Positions 17,758 to 27,910 are shown, counted from the stretch's first letter. The stretch: 64,000 bases of DNA from Rufibacter sp. LB8 (GCF_014876185.1 NZ_JADALJ010000001.1:1612001-1676000), one strand, 5' to 3'. The notes: generated by a model from the sequence alone, not told the origin. Translations and numbers: made by a program.

Positions 17758-19014
17758 ATGATACGGGTATTACACACAGCAGATTGGCATTTAGGGCAGC
17801 GCCTGGCCGGGCATGAACGCACCGAGGAACACCGTGCCTTCCTCACTTGGCTCTGCCAAACCATCTGTGACCAGAAAATTGACCTGTTGGTCATTGCCGG
17901 CGACATCTTTGACACCGGTTTTCCCTCCAACACCGCCCTCAAGCTGTACTATGATTTTCTGCGCGAAGTCAAAGACACCTGCTGCCAGGAAGTGGTGGTC
18001 ATTGGCGGCAATCATGATTCGGTTTCTACCCTCAATGCGCCGGCGGAGTTTCTGCGCCATTACAAAGTTCACGTGGTGGGCGGCGCCCCTGAGAATGCAG
18101 CAGACCAGGTCCTTCTAATTTCCTCCGCATTGGGTGAGCCGCAATTGGTGGTCTGCGCCGTGCCCTTTTTGCGCGACAAAGACGTGCGCCTCTCGGTGCC
18201 CGGAGAAACGTCTGAGGAACGCGAAGCCCGGCTAAAGCAAGGCATCTGTGACCATTACAGTCAGTTCTCGCCGTTGGTGGACGATTACAAAAAACAAGGA
18301 ATCCCGGTTCTGGCCACCGGTCATTTGTTTGCCGCCGGCAGCAGCGCCTCAGATTCAGAGAAAGAGATCCACGTGGGCAACCTGGGCCAGATCACCGGCG
18401 ACCAATTCCCCACCTGTTTTGACTACGTGGCCCTGGGCCATTTGCACCGCCCGCAGGTAGTGAACAAACTGCCCCACATCCGGTACAGCGGGTCACCTAT
18501 TCCGTTGAGTTTCTCTGAGAACACAGACCGCAAACAGGTAGTGGTGTTGGAGTTCGCCGACGGGAAATTGGCCAGTATCCAGGATTTGCCTGTCCCCTGC
18601 TGGCGCAAGCTGGTGCGGTTCAAAGGCACCCTGGACGAAATTCTGCCCAAGATTCTGGCCTACGACAACATTGAATTCCCCCACCCTGCCTGGGCCGAGG
18701 TCCAATTACAGTACGAACACAACCTGCACGAACACACGGCCAAACTCCACGAAGCTTTCGCCGCAAACACTTGCGTGCACCTGCTCATTCACCGGCACCA
18801 GCGCACCATCTCAGACCAAAGCCTGGACCAGCAAATAACCCAAGACCAGGACCTCGCTGATTTGAAACCGAAGGAAGTTTTCCTGAAAAGATGCGAAGAA
18901 GCCCTCGGCAACGCTGGTTATGACGAACTGGTTTCCACCTTTGACGAACTGCTGGAACTCATGCCGCAGCAGGATGAGGAAATCCGGCAGACCGCCAACG
19001 TTTCGGTTTCTTAA
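17758..19014 (+). CDS. sbcD: DNA repair exonuclease SbcCD, nuclease subunit SbcD (Mre11-like)
   Basis: The 418-residue protein has the metallophosphoesterase motifs HTADWHLGQ (residues 6-14), VIAGDIFDTG, VIGGNHDSVSTL and the later VALGHLHRPQ, RYSGSPIPLSF. The C-terminal capping domain is present. SbcD is the Mn-dependent nuclease of the SbcCD complex, which opens hairpins and cruciforms and trims DNA ends. Its partner sbcC is not adjacent but lies about 16 kb downstream at 34754. The ATG at 17758 begins the first beta strand. In a genome dense with long perfect palindromes, this hairpin nuclease may matter more than usual (inference). Confidence 0.92.
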   Translation: MIRVLHTADWHLGQRLAGHERTEEHRAFLTWLCQTICDQKIDLLVIAGDIFDTGFPSNTALKLYYDFLREVKDTCCQEVVVIGGNHDSVSTLNAPAEFLRHYKVHVVGGAPENAADQVLLISSALGEPQLVVCAVPFLRDKDVRLSVPGETSEEREARLKQGICDHYSQFSPLVDDYKKQGIPVLATGHLFAAGSSASDSEKEIHVGNLGQITGDQFPTCFDYVALGHLHRPQVVNKLPHIRYSGSPIPLSFSENTDRKQVVVLEFADGKLASIQDLPVPCWRKLVRFKGTLDEILPKILAYDNIEFPHPAWAEVQLQYEHNLHEHTAKLHEAFAANTCVHLLIHRHQRTISDQSLDQQITQDQDLADLKPKEVFLKRCEEALGNAGYDELVSTFDELLELMPQQDEEIRQTANVSVS

Positions 19015-19034
19015 TTTCTGAAGGATTGCCGGTT

Positions 19035-19077
19035 TTCCGTTTTCGGGCTCATTTCTGAAAATGAGCCCGAAAACGGA
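19035..19077. repeat. Palindromic element A, copy 7
   Basis: A consensus copy with centre TTTCTGAAAA, about 20 bp after the sbcD stop codon. Confidence 0.9.
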
Positions 19078-19310
19078 TTTTTTATTGAAAGCCATTTTTG
19101 ATTCTATATTCCACTGGCTTTCTTCCCTTTCACTTCAATTTCTCTCTTAAGCATTTTTTAATTTCTGGTAGAATCCTGCCGGGTTTTCCTTTTTTATACT
19201 TCCTGAAAATCATTAATAATGAGTATTGATTTCATTTAATGGCTCTAGTAATTTGCGACTTTGTTATTTCCTCAAACACAAAGGTTGTGTTCCACCTAAT
19301 TTAAAAACGC

Positions 19311-22300
19311 ATGAGAAAATTAGTACTCACGTTACTCGTTCCACTTTTACTTTCCCACACCCTGCTCGCTGACACCTGGTATGTGCGGTCCGGCGGTACT
19401 GGAAACGGCTCCTCTGCCACTTCTGCCTTTGGCACCATCAGCGCGGCTATGGCAGCCGCCTCCAACGGCGACATCATCAATATTGGGTCTGGCACCTTTA
19501 CTGAACGCCTTACCATTGAAAAAGCCCTGGACTTTAGGGGCGCTAACTATGGGGTAGCTCCCTGGGAGTGGACCCAGCCGGCCACCAGAATCCTGCCGCC
19601 CACCACCAATTTTGCCAGCAATACCGGCGCCGCCTTGGCGAATGTGCGCGCGAGTGGCGTAAAAATCAACGGCATTGAATTCAACGGCGCAAACGACAAC
19701 CTCTCAGACGCTTCCCCCCGGGTCATAAATGGAGTGAACTCCAGAAACAGCATTGGCGTGGTGGCTACTACCGGGTTCACCGATATGCAGGTGGTCAACA
19801 ATAAATTCTCTAACCTGACGGCCTACGGCGTTTATGGGGCCTCCACCCCCGTTCCCAGCCTTCCGCTGGTCATTCAAGAAAATCAGTTTGACAACATTAC
19901 CGCCACTGGCACCGGGTCAGCCCTGGCCATCTTTATCAACAACCATATTCCCTCCGTCATAGGCAACAGAGTCACCAAGTCCAACATAGGCATTTCTGTT
20001 CTGTACTCCGGCACCACAGAGACTGCCGGGGTGGCCACGGTAATGTCTAACCAGATTGAGGCGCACCGGTTTGGCATTGCCGTACGCGGAAACAACAATG
20101 CCCTTAACCCAGAGGTATTGTTGATGGACAACACCATCAGCAGCATTGACTACGCGCAGTGGTCTGCTGATGACCTGGTAAAACCAGCTTCTAGGGAGTT
20201 TACCGGCTTTGACATTGAGTTCCTGTTTGGGGACAAAGACATTAAAGTGGAGCAGAACGTGGTGAACAATGCCCGTTCGGCTTTCTATTTCCTGAACATT
20301 GGCAAAAGCGCCACCAAACCAGACCGGCTCCTGATGAAACAGAACCTGGTGCGGGGCAGCATGTTTGGTGTGTTCATGGACAATGCCTCTGTGGCAGATG
20401 CCCGCCTGGTAGTGGAAGGTGGCACCATCAGAAACAGCCTGATCAATGGCATACAAGTAATGGGCGATGGCGCGTTTACCAATGAGATTGCCTTGAGAAA
20501 CGGCGTAGTCATTGAACACCCAGAACCTGACATGGGCGAATACAACAACGCCATTTACCTAACAAGTCCCAAAGCTGTATTGGCAGAGCTGAACGACACC
20601 AAACTGAGCGGCGCCAAGTACACGTTCATCATGTTTGACAGAAGCGCCATGGCGGGCCGCACCGTGAACGCCGACCACGTCATCTTTGACGGTACCGTAG
20701 GTGGCATGTCCTTTACCAACTACATACCATCTGCCAACCCAGACAACGCCTTGCGCGCCGCCGTGAAAGACAGAATCTTGGACGGTGAAGACACGGAATG
20801 GGCTTCTAGCGGACAGGTGGAGATTTCACCGGTTGCCAACGCCACCTGGTATGTACGCACGGGTGCCAACGGAAACGGAGCTACCGCTGATAACGGCTTC
20901 GGGACCATTTCCAGAGCTATTACGGCTGCCCAAGACGGCGATATTATTGACATTGGCCCTGGTACCTTTGTAGAACGCCTTTCCATAGATAAAACCTTGG
21001 ATATTAGGGGCGTGAATTATGGGGTGGCACCCTGGAACTGGGGACAATCCGTGACCAGAATCATTCCTCCAACTACCAACCTCACTTTGAATACTGGCGC
21101 TGCCCTTGCTTTGATAAGAGACAACGGCGTAAAAATTGACGGTATTGAATTTAATGGCGTAAATACCAACCTCTCTGACGCTAGCCCAGCTATGATAAAT
21201 GGAATTAGCACCAGAAATTCTTTAGGCGTGGTAGCAACCAATGGTTTCACTGACATACTTATCCAAAATAACAGGTTTTCTAACCTCACCTATTATGGCA
21301 CTTACACTGCCTCAACTGCCATAACTAATTCTCCGTTATTGATAAAGAATAATCAATTCGAGAATATCACCGGCACTGGTACTACAGTGGCTGTTTCTAT
21401 GTTTGGAATTAACCATGTGCCCACCATTACTGGAAACCGCGTGGCCAACTCCAATTATGGGGTACTGTACAGATATGACGCTTCTACCCAAATCTCTGGC
21501 ACCACCACCATCACAGACAATCAAATTGCTGCGCACGTAGAAGGTATTGCGGTTAGAGGTATTAACGGTGCCATTGCGCCAGCCGTTTTAATACAGAACA
21601 ACACCATCAACGCCATTGATTACAGTCAATGGTCAGCAGATGGGTTGAACAAGCCAGCTATTGTGGAATTCACGGGCATGGAAGCAGCAACCTTGTTAGG
21701 AGACAACTCCATTCGGTTTGAAGGCAACACCGTGACCGGCGCCCGTTCAGCTATCTATTTGCTTAACAATGTGAAGAGCGCCACCAACCCAGACAGGCTA
21801 GTCATCAACAACAACCTACTCAGAAGAAGCGGTGCCGGCATGTACATTGACAATGCCACTTTAGGAAATACCCGCGCAGTGGTGACCAACACCACCGTAC
21901 AAGACGGGGTACGGGTGGGTATGCAAGTGGTAGGCCTGGGTCAATATGAAAATGACCTTGCCCTTAAGGGCGGTGTGGTGATTGAACACCCAACTGCCAT
22001 CACCACAGAATACAATGACGGTATTTACCTCAATGGTCCCAAGGCCGTTATCTCTGACCTCAGTGACACCAAAATCAGTACTGTGAAATTCAGCTTCATT
22101 ACGTTTGCAGAGAATGCAATGGCGGGTAAGGAAGTAAGCGCCGACAACGTAACCTTTGACGGAACCGTGAACGGATTCACCTTCAACAACTACAAACCAT
22201 CTGCGCAGGCTGTGAATGCATTGCGGGCCGCGGCCAAGGACAGAATTTTTGACGGCGAGGACGCCAACAACTCAGGTGCCGGCATTGTGCGCATTGGCCT

Positions 22301-22583
22301 GGTGACCAGCATGACCGATCAGCGCGAGGAAGCTAACGTGAAAATCTACCCGAACCCATCTTCTACCGGCAACATTACCATAGAGTTGTCTCAAGTTAAA
22401 GCCAGGGAAGTAACCGTAGCCTTGGTATCAGTGGCCGGACAAACCGTGAAGACGCAGAAACTGAACGTTACCGGAACTTCTGTAGAAGCAAAGCTCTCCA
22501 CCGAAGGACTTGCCAAAGGCCTATACCTGCTGCAAATCAGAGAAGACGGCAACACCATCACAAGAAAAGTGATTGTGGAATAA
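19311..22583 (+). CDS. Secreted right-handed beta-helix protein, internally duplicated, T9SS-sorted
   Basis: The 1090-residue protein has a signal peptide (MRKLVLTLLVPLLLSHTLLA) and then two homologous units of about 490 residues. Unit 1 begins TWYVRSGGTGNGSS near residue 22 and unit 2 TWYVRTGANGNGAT near residue 512. Each unit has parallel beta-helix repeats (ITGNRVANSNYGV, VIQENQFDNIT) and ends with NALRAAVKDRILDGED or a close match. The last 75 residues (VKIYPNPSSTGNITIELS to the end, KVIVE) are a type A C-terminal sorting domain, so the protein should be exported by type IX secretion and anchored at the cell surface. Such folds often bind or cut polysaccharides, but no catalytic residues were identified. 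Confidence 0.8.
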   Translation: MRKLVLTLLVPLLLSHTLLADTWYVRSGGTGNGSSATSAFGTISAAMAAASNGDIINIGSGTFTERLTIEKALDFRGANYGVAPWEWTQPATRILPPTTNFASNTGAALANVRASGVKINGIEFNGANDNLSDASPRVINGVNSRNSIGVVATTGFTDMQVVNNKFSNLTAYGVYGASTPVPSLPLVIQENQFDNITATGTGSALAIFINNHIPSVIGNRVTKSNIGISVLYSGTTETAGVATVMSNQIEAHRFGIAVRGNNNALNPEVLLMDNTISSIDYAQWSADDLVKPASREFTGFDIEFLFGDKDIKVEQNVVNNARSAFYFLNIGKSATKPDRLLMKQNLVRGSMFGVFMDNASVADARLVVEGGTIRNSLINGIQVMGDGAFTNEIALRNGVVIEHPEPDMGEYNNAIYLTSPKAVLAELNDTKLSGAKYTFIMFDRSAMAGRTVNADHVIFDGTVGGMSFTNYIPSANPDNALRAAVKDRILDGEDTEWASSGQVEISPVANATWYVRTGANGNGATADNGFGTISRAITAAQDGDIIDIGPGTFVERLSIDKTLDIRGVNYGVAPWNWGQSVTRIIPPTTNLTLNTGAALALIRDNGVKIDGIEFNGVNTNLSDASPAMINGISTRNSLGVVATNGFTDILIQNNRFSNLTYYGTYTASTAITNSPLLIKNNQFENITGTGTTVAVSMFGINHVPTITGNRVANSNYGVLYRYDASTQISGTTTITDNQIAAHVEGIAVRGINGAIAPAVLIQNNTINAIDYSQWSADGLNKPAIVEFTGMEAATLLGDNSIRFEGNTVTGARSAIYLLNNVKSATNPDRLVINNNLLRRSGAGMYIDNATLGNTRAVVTNTTVQDGVRVGMQVVGLGQYENDLALKGGVVIEHPTAITTEYNDGIYLNGPKAVISDLSDTKISTVKFSFITFAENAMAGKEVSADNVTFDGTVNGFTFNNYKPSAQAVNALRAAAKDRIFDGEDANNSGAGIVRIGLVTSMTDQREEANVKIYPNPSSTGNITIELSQVKAREVTVALVSVAGQTVKTQKLNVTGTSVEAKLSTEGLAKGLYLLQIREDGNTITRKVIVE
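19374..22313 (+). repeat. Tandem duplication inside the beta-helix gene (period 1470 bp)
   Basis: Corresponding ACCTGGTATGT segments start at 19374 and 20844, exactly 490 codons apart. The two units stay alignable throughout at protein level but have diverged at DNA level, so the duplication is not recent. Confidence 0.85.
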
Positions 22584-22605
22584 AAAGTTGAATATTTCTT
22601 TTACA

Positions 22606-22639
22606 AAAGAGGCCACCTGCTGAGCAGGTGGCCTCTTTT
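22606..22639 (+). terminator. Terminator after the beta-helix gene
   Basis: The stem GAGGCCACCTGC/GCAGGTGGCCTC with a TGA loop is followed by a T run. Confidence 0.9.
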
Positions 22640-22697
22640 CGTTTTACGAAGGGTTTATTGACTATGGTGTCCTAGGTTAACTGGACCAACCTCAAGT

Positions 22698-22772
22698 GTA
22701 GAGACGCAATACTTTGCGTCTGGCGTTCCCCAACATATAATGGTGCCAAGCCGCTGGGTATTGCGTCTCTAC
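22698..22772. repeat. Family E short inverted-repeat element
   Basis: Perfect 15-bp ends (GTAGAGACGCAATAC and GTATTGCGTCTCTAC) enclose 45 bp. An inner TTTGCGTCT repeats part of the end. No coding capacity. Confidence 0.75.
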
Positions 22773-22814
22773 CATTGCTGCTTGCTACTTCAAACACCAG
22801 TAACGGATTAGTAT

Positions 22815-22858
22815 TTCCGTTTTCGGGCTCATTTCCAGAAATGAGCCCGAAAACGGAA
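22815..22858. repeat. Palindromic element A, copy 8
   Basis: A full consensus copy with centre TTTCCAGAAA, 20 bp past the end of gabD, between convergent genes. Confidence 0.9.
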
Positions 22859-22878
22859 ATCTGCAGGCATCTACGCCG

Positions 22879-24324
22879 CTACTGCACGCCGCCAAAACAC
22901 AGGTACTTCATTTCCATATAATAGTCCATTCCATATTTAGAACCCTCACGCCCGAAACCGGATTCTTTGATGCCGCCAAACGGAGCCACTTCCGTGGAAA
23001 TCAAGCCTTCATTGATGCCTACCATACCGTATTCCAGGGCCTCGGCCACGCGCCAACAGCGGTTCACATTTTGGCTGTAGAAGTAAGAGGCCAAGCCGTA
23101 TTCAGTGTCATTGGCCAGTTGAATGGCTTCTTCCTCGGTTTTGAATTTGAAAATAGGCGCTACCGGCCCGAAGACTTCCTCCCGCGCAATCAGCATGTCG
23201 GGCGTGGCGCCGGCCAGGACGGTGGGTTGGAAAAAAAGGCCTTCTTTCACTTTTCCGCCCGTGGTGATGGTAGCGCCTTTGGTCTGGGCATCTTTGATGT
23301 GTTCCTGCACTTTCTCTAAGCCCTTCTGGTTGATAAGCGGTCCAATCTGTGTGGCTTTTTCTAGTACGTCGCCGGTTTTAAGCCCCTGAACTGCTTTGGT
23401 GAATTTCTCCAGAAACGCATCATACACAGAATCCTGCACCAGAATGCGGTTCACGCAGACGCAGGTCTGGCCGTTGTGCCTGAATTTGGAGACCAACGCA
23501 CCTTGCACGGCCTCGTCTAAGTCAGCATCGTCAAAAACAATAAACGGCGCGTTGCCGCCTAACTCCAGAGACAGTTTCTTCAAGGTGCTCGCCGATTGCT
23601 CCATCAGGATTTTGCCCACGGGCGTGGAACCGGTGAACGAGAGTTTTCTGATGTGCGGGTGCTCGCAGAGTTCCTTGCCAATGCCGCCGCTGTCTTTGGA
23701 CGTGAGGGTGTTGTACACGCCCTTCGGGAAACCCGCTTGTTCTGCCAGATACGCGAGGGCCAAGCCGGTGAGAGGCGTTTCTGAGGGCACCTTCACAATG
23801 ACCGGGCAACCAGCGGCCAGCGCGGGTCCAACCTTGCGGGTAATCATGGCCAACGGAAAATTCCAGGGCGTAATGGCGGCCACCACCCCAATGGCCTGCT
23901 TGATGACCACCATTCGTTTGTCGGGTGTGGGGGCCGGAATAACATCGCCGTAGGTGCGCTTGGCTTCTTCAGAAAACCACTCAATGAACGCTGCGCCGTA
24001 AGCCACTTCCCCTAAACTCTCGGTCATCACTTTGCCAGATTCAAGGGTCATGAGATGGGCTAATTCCTCTTTGTACTCTATTATTAAATCAAACCAGCGG
24101 CGCAGGAGGGCGGCTCTTTCTTTGGCGGTGAGGGCGCGGTAATCTGGCCAGGCAGTATGGGCAGCATCAATGGCGTGGCGCACGTCCTCGCGGGTCATGT
24201 CGGGCACGGTGCTTATGATTTCGCCGGTAGCAGGATTGGTCACGTCAAAGGATTTTCCGGCGGTCGCCTGGACCCATTTCCCGTTGACAAACGCTTGGTT
24301 TTTAAGCAGTTTCTTGTATTCCAT
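22879..24324 (-). CDS. gabD: NAD(P)-dependent succinate-semialdehyde dehydrogenase
   Basis: The 481-residue protein (start MEYKKLLKNQ at 24324) is a full-length aldehyde dehydrogenase of the GabD branch. It shows TPWNFPLAMITRKVGPALAA, the nucleotide-binding SFTGSTPVGK, the catalytic Glu in LELGGNAPFIVFDDADLDEA, the catalytic Cys in GQTCVCVNRI, and EEVFGPVAPIF. GabD oxidises succinic semialdehyde to succinate in the GABA shunt and related catabolism. An upstream extension to 24471 is possible but adds 49 residues not seen in the family. No GABA transaminase is nearby, and other short-chain semialdehydes cannot be excluded. Confidence 0.85.
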   Translation of the reverse strand: MEYKKLLKNQAFVNGKWVQATAGKSFDVTNPATGEIISTVPDMTREDVRHAIDAAHTAWPDYRALTAKERAALLRRWFDLIIEYKEELAHLMTLESGKVMTESLGEVAYGAAFIEWFSEEAKRTYGDVIPAPTPDKRMVVIKQAIGVVAAITPWNFPLAMITRKVGPALAAGCPVIVKVPSETPLTGLALAYLAEQAGFPKGVYNTLTSKDSGGIGKELCEHPHIRKLSFTGSTPVGKILMEQSASTLKKLSLELGGNAPFIVFDDADLDEAVQGALVSKFRHNGQTCVCVNRILVQDSVYDAFLEKFTKAVQGLKTGDVLEKATQIGPLINQKGLEKVQEHIKDAQTKGATITTGGKVKEGLFFQPTVLAGATPDMLIAREEVFGPVAPIFKFKTEEEAIQLANDTEYGLASYFYSQNVNRCWRVAEALEYGMVGINEGLISTEVAPFGGIKESGFGREGSKYGMDYYMEMKYLCFGGVQ

Positions 24325-24395
24325 TTGGTTTACTTCTAACTTAGGGATGAAGCCTCTAGCGTCTGTTATAACCTGCCAAAGACTTTTTGGTTTAA

Positions 24396-24427
24396 CGTTC
24401 ATTTCCAGTTTAGAGGCCAAAAACGAA
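24396..24427. repeat. Degenerate palindromic element A
   Basis: GTTCATTTCCAGTTTAGAGG followed by CCAAAAACG resembles the right half of the element; the left arm is largely lost. It lies just upstream of gabD. Confidence 0.35.
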
Positions 24428-24677
24428 AGTCTATCGTTTGTAAAACAGCAACAGGGCAATTTGGAAAGCAAAATTCATAATCGAAAATCTAGTTCATAAT
24501 AGACACACACTATGATTGCATAGCCATTATCAATTTGAACGATAACAACAAAGGCCGCACCTTTGAGTATAAATTAAACGAGTGACTGTAAAATTTCCAG
24601 TGGAACGCTAGTATTTCAGATTGTGCCTGCTCCGCTGTTACATACAAAACGATTCAACCTCTTAACCCACCCAAACT

Positions 24678-26288
24678 ATGGTAAACGAAAAAGACCAATC
24701 ACCCAACCAACCCGGCGACGGCACCGGTGAAAAACAGAACCTGACCACCCGCCAGGGCCATCCGGTCACTGACAACCAGAACATCAGGACCATTGGCAAC
24801 CGCGGGCCGGCGGTGCTGGAGAATTACCACTTCATTGAGAAAATCAGTCACTTTGACCGCGAACGGATTCCTGAGCGCGTGGTGCATGCCCGCGGTGCCG
24901 GTGCGCACGGCGTGTTCACGGCCTACGGAAAAGTGGGCGACGAAAACATTTCTAAATATACCCGCGCCAAGCTGTTCCAGGAAAAAGGGAAAGAGACGCC
25001 GGTTTTTGTTCGTTTCTCTACGGTAGGCCACGGTACGCATTCCCCTGAGACGTTGCGTGACCCGCGCGGGTTTGCGGTGAAGTTCTACACCGAAGACGGA
25101 AACTGGGACTTGGTGGGCAACAACCTGAAGATTTTCTTCATACGCGATGCCATGAAATTCCCGGACCTGATTCACTCGCAGAAGCCAGACCCGGTGACCA
25201 ACATCCAGAGCGGCGAGCGCATCTTTGATTTCATCTGCAACACGCCTGAATCTACGCACATGGCCACCTTCCTGTTTTCGCCGTGGGGTATTCCGGCTAA
25301 CTACCGCCAGATGCAGGGTTCCGGGGTGAACACGTACAAATGGGTGAATGCTGATGGTGAAGCCGTGCTGGTGAAATACCACTGGGAGCCGCTCAAACAA
25401 GGCATCAGAAACCTCACCCAGCCAGAAGCCGAAGCCATTCAAGCCAAGAACTTCAACCACGCCACCCAAGATTTGTTTGAGGCTATTAAAGAAGGGAATT
25501 ACCCAGAATGGGAACTGTGCGTGCAGATTATGTCTGATGACGAACACCCGGAACTGGACTTTGACCCGCTAGATGACACTAAACTCTGGCCCGTGGACCA
25601 ATTCCCGTTCCTGCCCGTGGGCAAGATGGTCTTGAACCGCAACCCCGTGGATTACTTTAACGAGGTGGAGCAAGTAGCCTTCGGGACCGGGGTTTTGGTG
25701 GACGGTTTGGATTTCTCAGATGACAAAATGCTGCAGGGCAGAACCTTCTCTTATTCAGACACGCAGCGCTACCGTGTGGGCCCCAACTACCTGCAACTGC
25801 CCATCAACGCGCCCAAAAACCAGGTAGTCACCAACCAACGCGGCGGCCAGATGTCGTATCACACAGACTTCGGGAAAGGCCAGAACGCGCACATCAACTA
25901 TGAACCGTCCACGCTGGGCAACATTGTAGAAGCGCCTAAACCTGGCAAAGACTACGAGCCGCGCTATGAAGCGAATTTAGTTCGGGCCAAAATTGACCGC
26001 ACCAATGACTTCAAACAAGCCGGCGAAACGTATCGCAACTTTGAAGACTGGGAGCGCGATGACTTGATCAACAACCTGGTCAACACCCTGGCTACCGCCG
26101 ACAAACGTATTCAGGACAAAATGGTGGAGCACTTCACGCTAGCCGATGAAGACTACGGCCGCCGCGTGCGCGAAGGCCTGGCCGCCACTTCCAAAGCCAA
26201 AGACGACAAAGGCCCCATTGGTGCCACCTCGCCCAAGGAAGGCGTGGACGCTGCCCAGGAAAAATCACACGAAGCAAAGCCATACTAA
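24678..26288 (+). CDS. Monofunctional heme catalase
   Basis: The 536-residue protein is a typical small-subunit clade catalase that dismutates hydrogen peroxide. The catalytic His70 is in [12 protein letters not shown], the distal Asn is in [14 protein letters not shown], and the proximal heme ligand Tyr359 is in [34 protein letters not shown] is also diagnostic. The C-terminal 25 residues ([20 protein letters not shown] and onward) are a low-complexity tail. It has no signal peptide and should be cytoplasmic. It is a single gene with its own terminator, divergent from gabD; no OxyR or PerR gene is adjacent. Confidence 0.95.
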   Translation: MVNEKDQSPNQPGDGTGEKQNLTTRQGHPVTDNQNIRTIGNRGPAVLENYHFIEKISHFDRERIPERVVHARGAGAHGVFTAYGKVGDENISKYTRAKLFQEKGKETPVFVRFSTVGHGTHSPETLRDPRGFAVKFYTEDGNWDLVGNNLKIFFIRDAMKFPDLIHSQKPDPVTNIQSGERIFDFICNTPESTHMATFLFSPWGIPANYRQMQGSGVNTYKWVNADGEAVLVKYHWEPLKQGIRNLTQPEAEAIQAKNFNHATQDLFEAIKEGNYPEWELCVQIMSDDEHPELDFDPLDDTKLWPVDQFPFLPVGKMVLNRNPVDYFNEVEQVAFGTGVLVDGLDFSDDKMLQGRTFSYSDTQRYRVGPNYLQLPINAPKNQVVTNQRGGQMSYHTDFGKGQNAHINYEPSTLGNIVEAPKPGKDYEPRYEANLVRAKIDRTNDFKQAGETYRNFEDWERDDLINNLVNTLATADKRIQDKMVEHFTLADEDYGRRVREGLAATSKAKDDKGPIGATSPKEGVDAAQEKSHEAKPY

Positions 26289-26308
26289 GTTTCTTTTAAC
26301 ACACACAC

Positions 26309-26344
26309 AGAAGCGCCACCTCCCAGAAGTGGCGCTTCGTTTTT
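26309..26344 (+). terminator. Catalase terminator
   Basis: The stem AAGCGCCAC/GTGGCGCTT has its T-tail continuing directly into the arm of a degraded palindromic element. Confidence 0.85.
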
Positions 26345-26377
26345 GGGCTCTGTTTTGGAAATAGGAGCGAAAACGGG
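26337..26377. repeat. Degenerate palindromic element A fused to the catalase terminator
   Basis: TTCGTTTTTGGGCTC and GAGCGAAAACGGG are recognisable around a changed centre (TGTTTTGGAAATAG). Confidence 0.6.
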
Positions 26378-26378
26378 A

Positions 26379-26773
26379 ATGCAGGCAAAATATGCGAAAC
26401 CCGAGCTAAAGCACGGGTCTATTGATTTCAGAATTATTCATAGTTATGCGAAGAGTTAGCGGAAGCGCTCTTCGAATAATAGGACCGCCAATCTTCAGAT
26501 TGGCGAAGCATGAATTATCTGTGATTGCTGGTTTGAACCGCATCCTTAAAAGAATCCGGCCCTAAAGGGTAGGACTATTCAAGTCTAAAAAGTATAAGCT
26601 GCTTTAGTGAAGGGCAGTCTTGGTCGTTGGTGAGAACACCAACAACGGCGAGGAAAACGGGAATGGGCAGAGACACTCGTAGGAGCTGCGCACACTACGA
26701 GGTCTTTCGCGCAAGCGGCATTTGCGAAGTGCAAGCGCAAGAGACAAGGCGGTGCCTGGTCTCTACGAATTAT
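26379..26773. repeat. Gene-free stretch packed with short hairpins
   Basis: No convincing gene. In order there are stems ACCCG/CGGGT (about 26399-26418), CGAAGAG/CTCTTCG (26449-26474), CGCCAATCT/AGATTGGCG (26486-26505), CTCGTAG/CTACGAG (26676-26701) and GAGACAAGGC/GCCTGGTCTC (26741-26763). The last hairpin recurs at 60070-60092. This looks like a nest of repeat-element remnants. Confidence 0.6.
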
Positions 26774-26813
26774 GGTTCGGGCTCCATTTTGAAAATAGAG
26801 CTTGAAAACGGAT
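26774..26813. repeat. Degenerate palindromic element A
   Basis: GGTTCGGGCTCCATTTT and GAAAATAGAGCTTGAAAACG keep the spacing of the element with several mismatches. Confidence 0.55.
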
Positions 26814-26940
26814 GAATACATAAGGACAATTTACAAATAAAGACACTTGCTAAAAATTACCTCATACTGAAATCTAATCTGCGCAAAACTCCTTCCCCAC
26901 ATCCTCACAATTTCCTTCCTTTGCAAAAACCTCCACTACC

Positions 26941-27876
26941 ATGACCCCGCAAAACCTCACCGCCACCGCCCAACGAATTCAACCCTACATTCACCGAACT
27001 CCCGTCCTCACGTCCAGATTACTGAATGAAATTGCAGGCGCGGAGGTCTTTTTCAAATGCGAGAATTTCCAGCGGATGGGGGCTTTTAAAATGCGCGGAG
27101 CCATGAACGCGGTGTTGCAATTATCTGACGCGCAAAAAGCGAAGGGCGTAGTCACGCATTCCTCGGGAAATTTTGCGCAGGCATTGGCGTTGGCGGCGCA
27201 GAGCGTGGGCGTGAAAGCCTACATTGTCATGCCCCAGAATGCGCCGCAGGTAAAGAAATACGCGGTGCGCGGCTATGGCGGCGAAATCATTGAGTGCGAA
27301 TCTACACCCGAAGCGCGGGAACAAGTGGCGGCGCAGGTGCAGCAGGAGAAAGGCGCTTTTTTCATCCATCCCAGCAATGATTTGGACGTAATTCTTGGCC
27401 AGGGAACCGCTGCGCTGGAACTGCTGGAGGACCAACCACAACTTCAAACTATTTTCTCCCCGGTGGGCGGCGGCGGTCTGATTGCGGGTACGGCGTTGGC
27501 AGCGCACTACTTCGGGAAGAATTGCCAGGTAGTGGGCGGCGAACCGTTTGGTGCGGATGACGCGTACCGGTCTTTGCAGAGCGGGAAGATTGAGGGAAAT
27601 AACACCACCAACACCATCGCAGACGGCCTGAGAACCCAATTAGGCGACATCAATTTTCCTATCATCAAAAATCACGTGACCAAAATTATACGGGTGGACG
27701 AAGAGGAAATCACAGCGTCCATGAAACTGATCTGGGAACGTTTGAAAGTGGTGGTGGAGCCTTCCAGCGCCGTGGCGTTTGCAGCTTTGCTGCGGGAGAA
27801 AGAAGCCTATCAAGGGCAGAAAGTGGGCGTCATTCTCTCCGGCGGAAACGCGGACTTGAGCAAACTTCCGTTTTAG
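26941..27876 (+). CDS. PLP-dependent threonine/serine dehydratase (serine racemase-like)
   Basis: The 311-residue protein is a fold-type II pyridoxal phosphate enzyme. The Schiff-base lysine is Lys50 in ENFQRMGAFKMRGA, the substrate loop is THSSGNFAQALALAA, and the phosphate-binding loop is VGGGGLIAGTALAAH. It lacks the C-terminal regulatory ACT domain of biosynthetic IlvA. This puts it with catabolic threonine deaminases and serine racemases, which this sequence cannot separate. Its last codons (CTT CCG TTT TAG) are the left arm of a palindromic element, which supplies the stop codon. It has no operon partners. Confidence 0.85.
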   Translation: MTPQNLTATAQRIQPYIHRTPVLTSRLLNEIAGAEVFFKCENFQRMGAFKMRGAMNAVLQLSDAQKAKGVVTHSSGNFAQALALAAQSVGVKAYIVMPQNAPQVKKYAVRGYGGEIIECESTPEAREQVAAQVQQEKGAFFIHPSNDLDVILGQGTAALELLEDQPQLQTIFSPVGGGGLIAGTALAAHYFGKNCQVVGGEPFGADDAYRSLQSGKIEGNNTTNTIADGLRTQLGDINFPIIKNHVTKIIRVDEEEITASMKLIWERLKVVVEPSSAVAFAALLREKEAYQGQKVGVILSGGNADLSKLPF

Positions 27877-27910
27877 GGCTCGTTTCTGGAAATGAAGCCA
27901 AAAACAGGAA
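27866..27910. repeat. Palindromic element A, copy 12, overlapping a stop codon
   Basis: The left arm TTCCGTTTTAGGGCTCGTTTC carries A where most copies have C, which makes the TAG stop of the dehydratase. The right arm GAAATGAAGCCAAAAACAGG does not compensate for this change. Confidence 0.85.

Noticed and set aside
19311-22583. Two separate beta-helix genes
   Set aside because: The reading frame is continuous across both units with a single signal peptide and a single C-terminal sorting domain.
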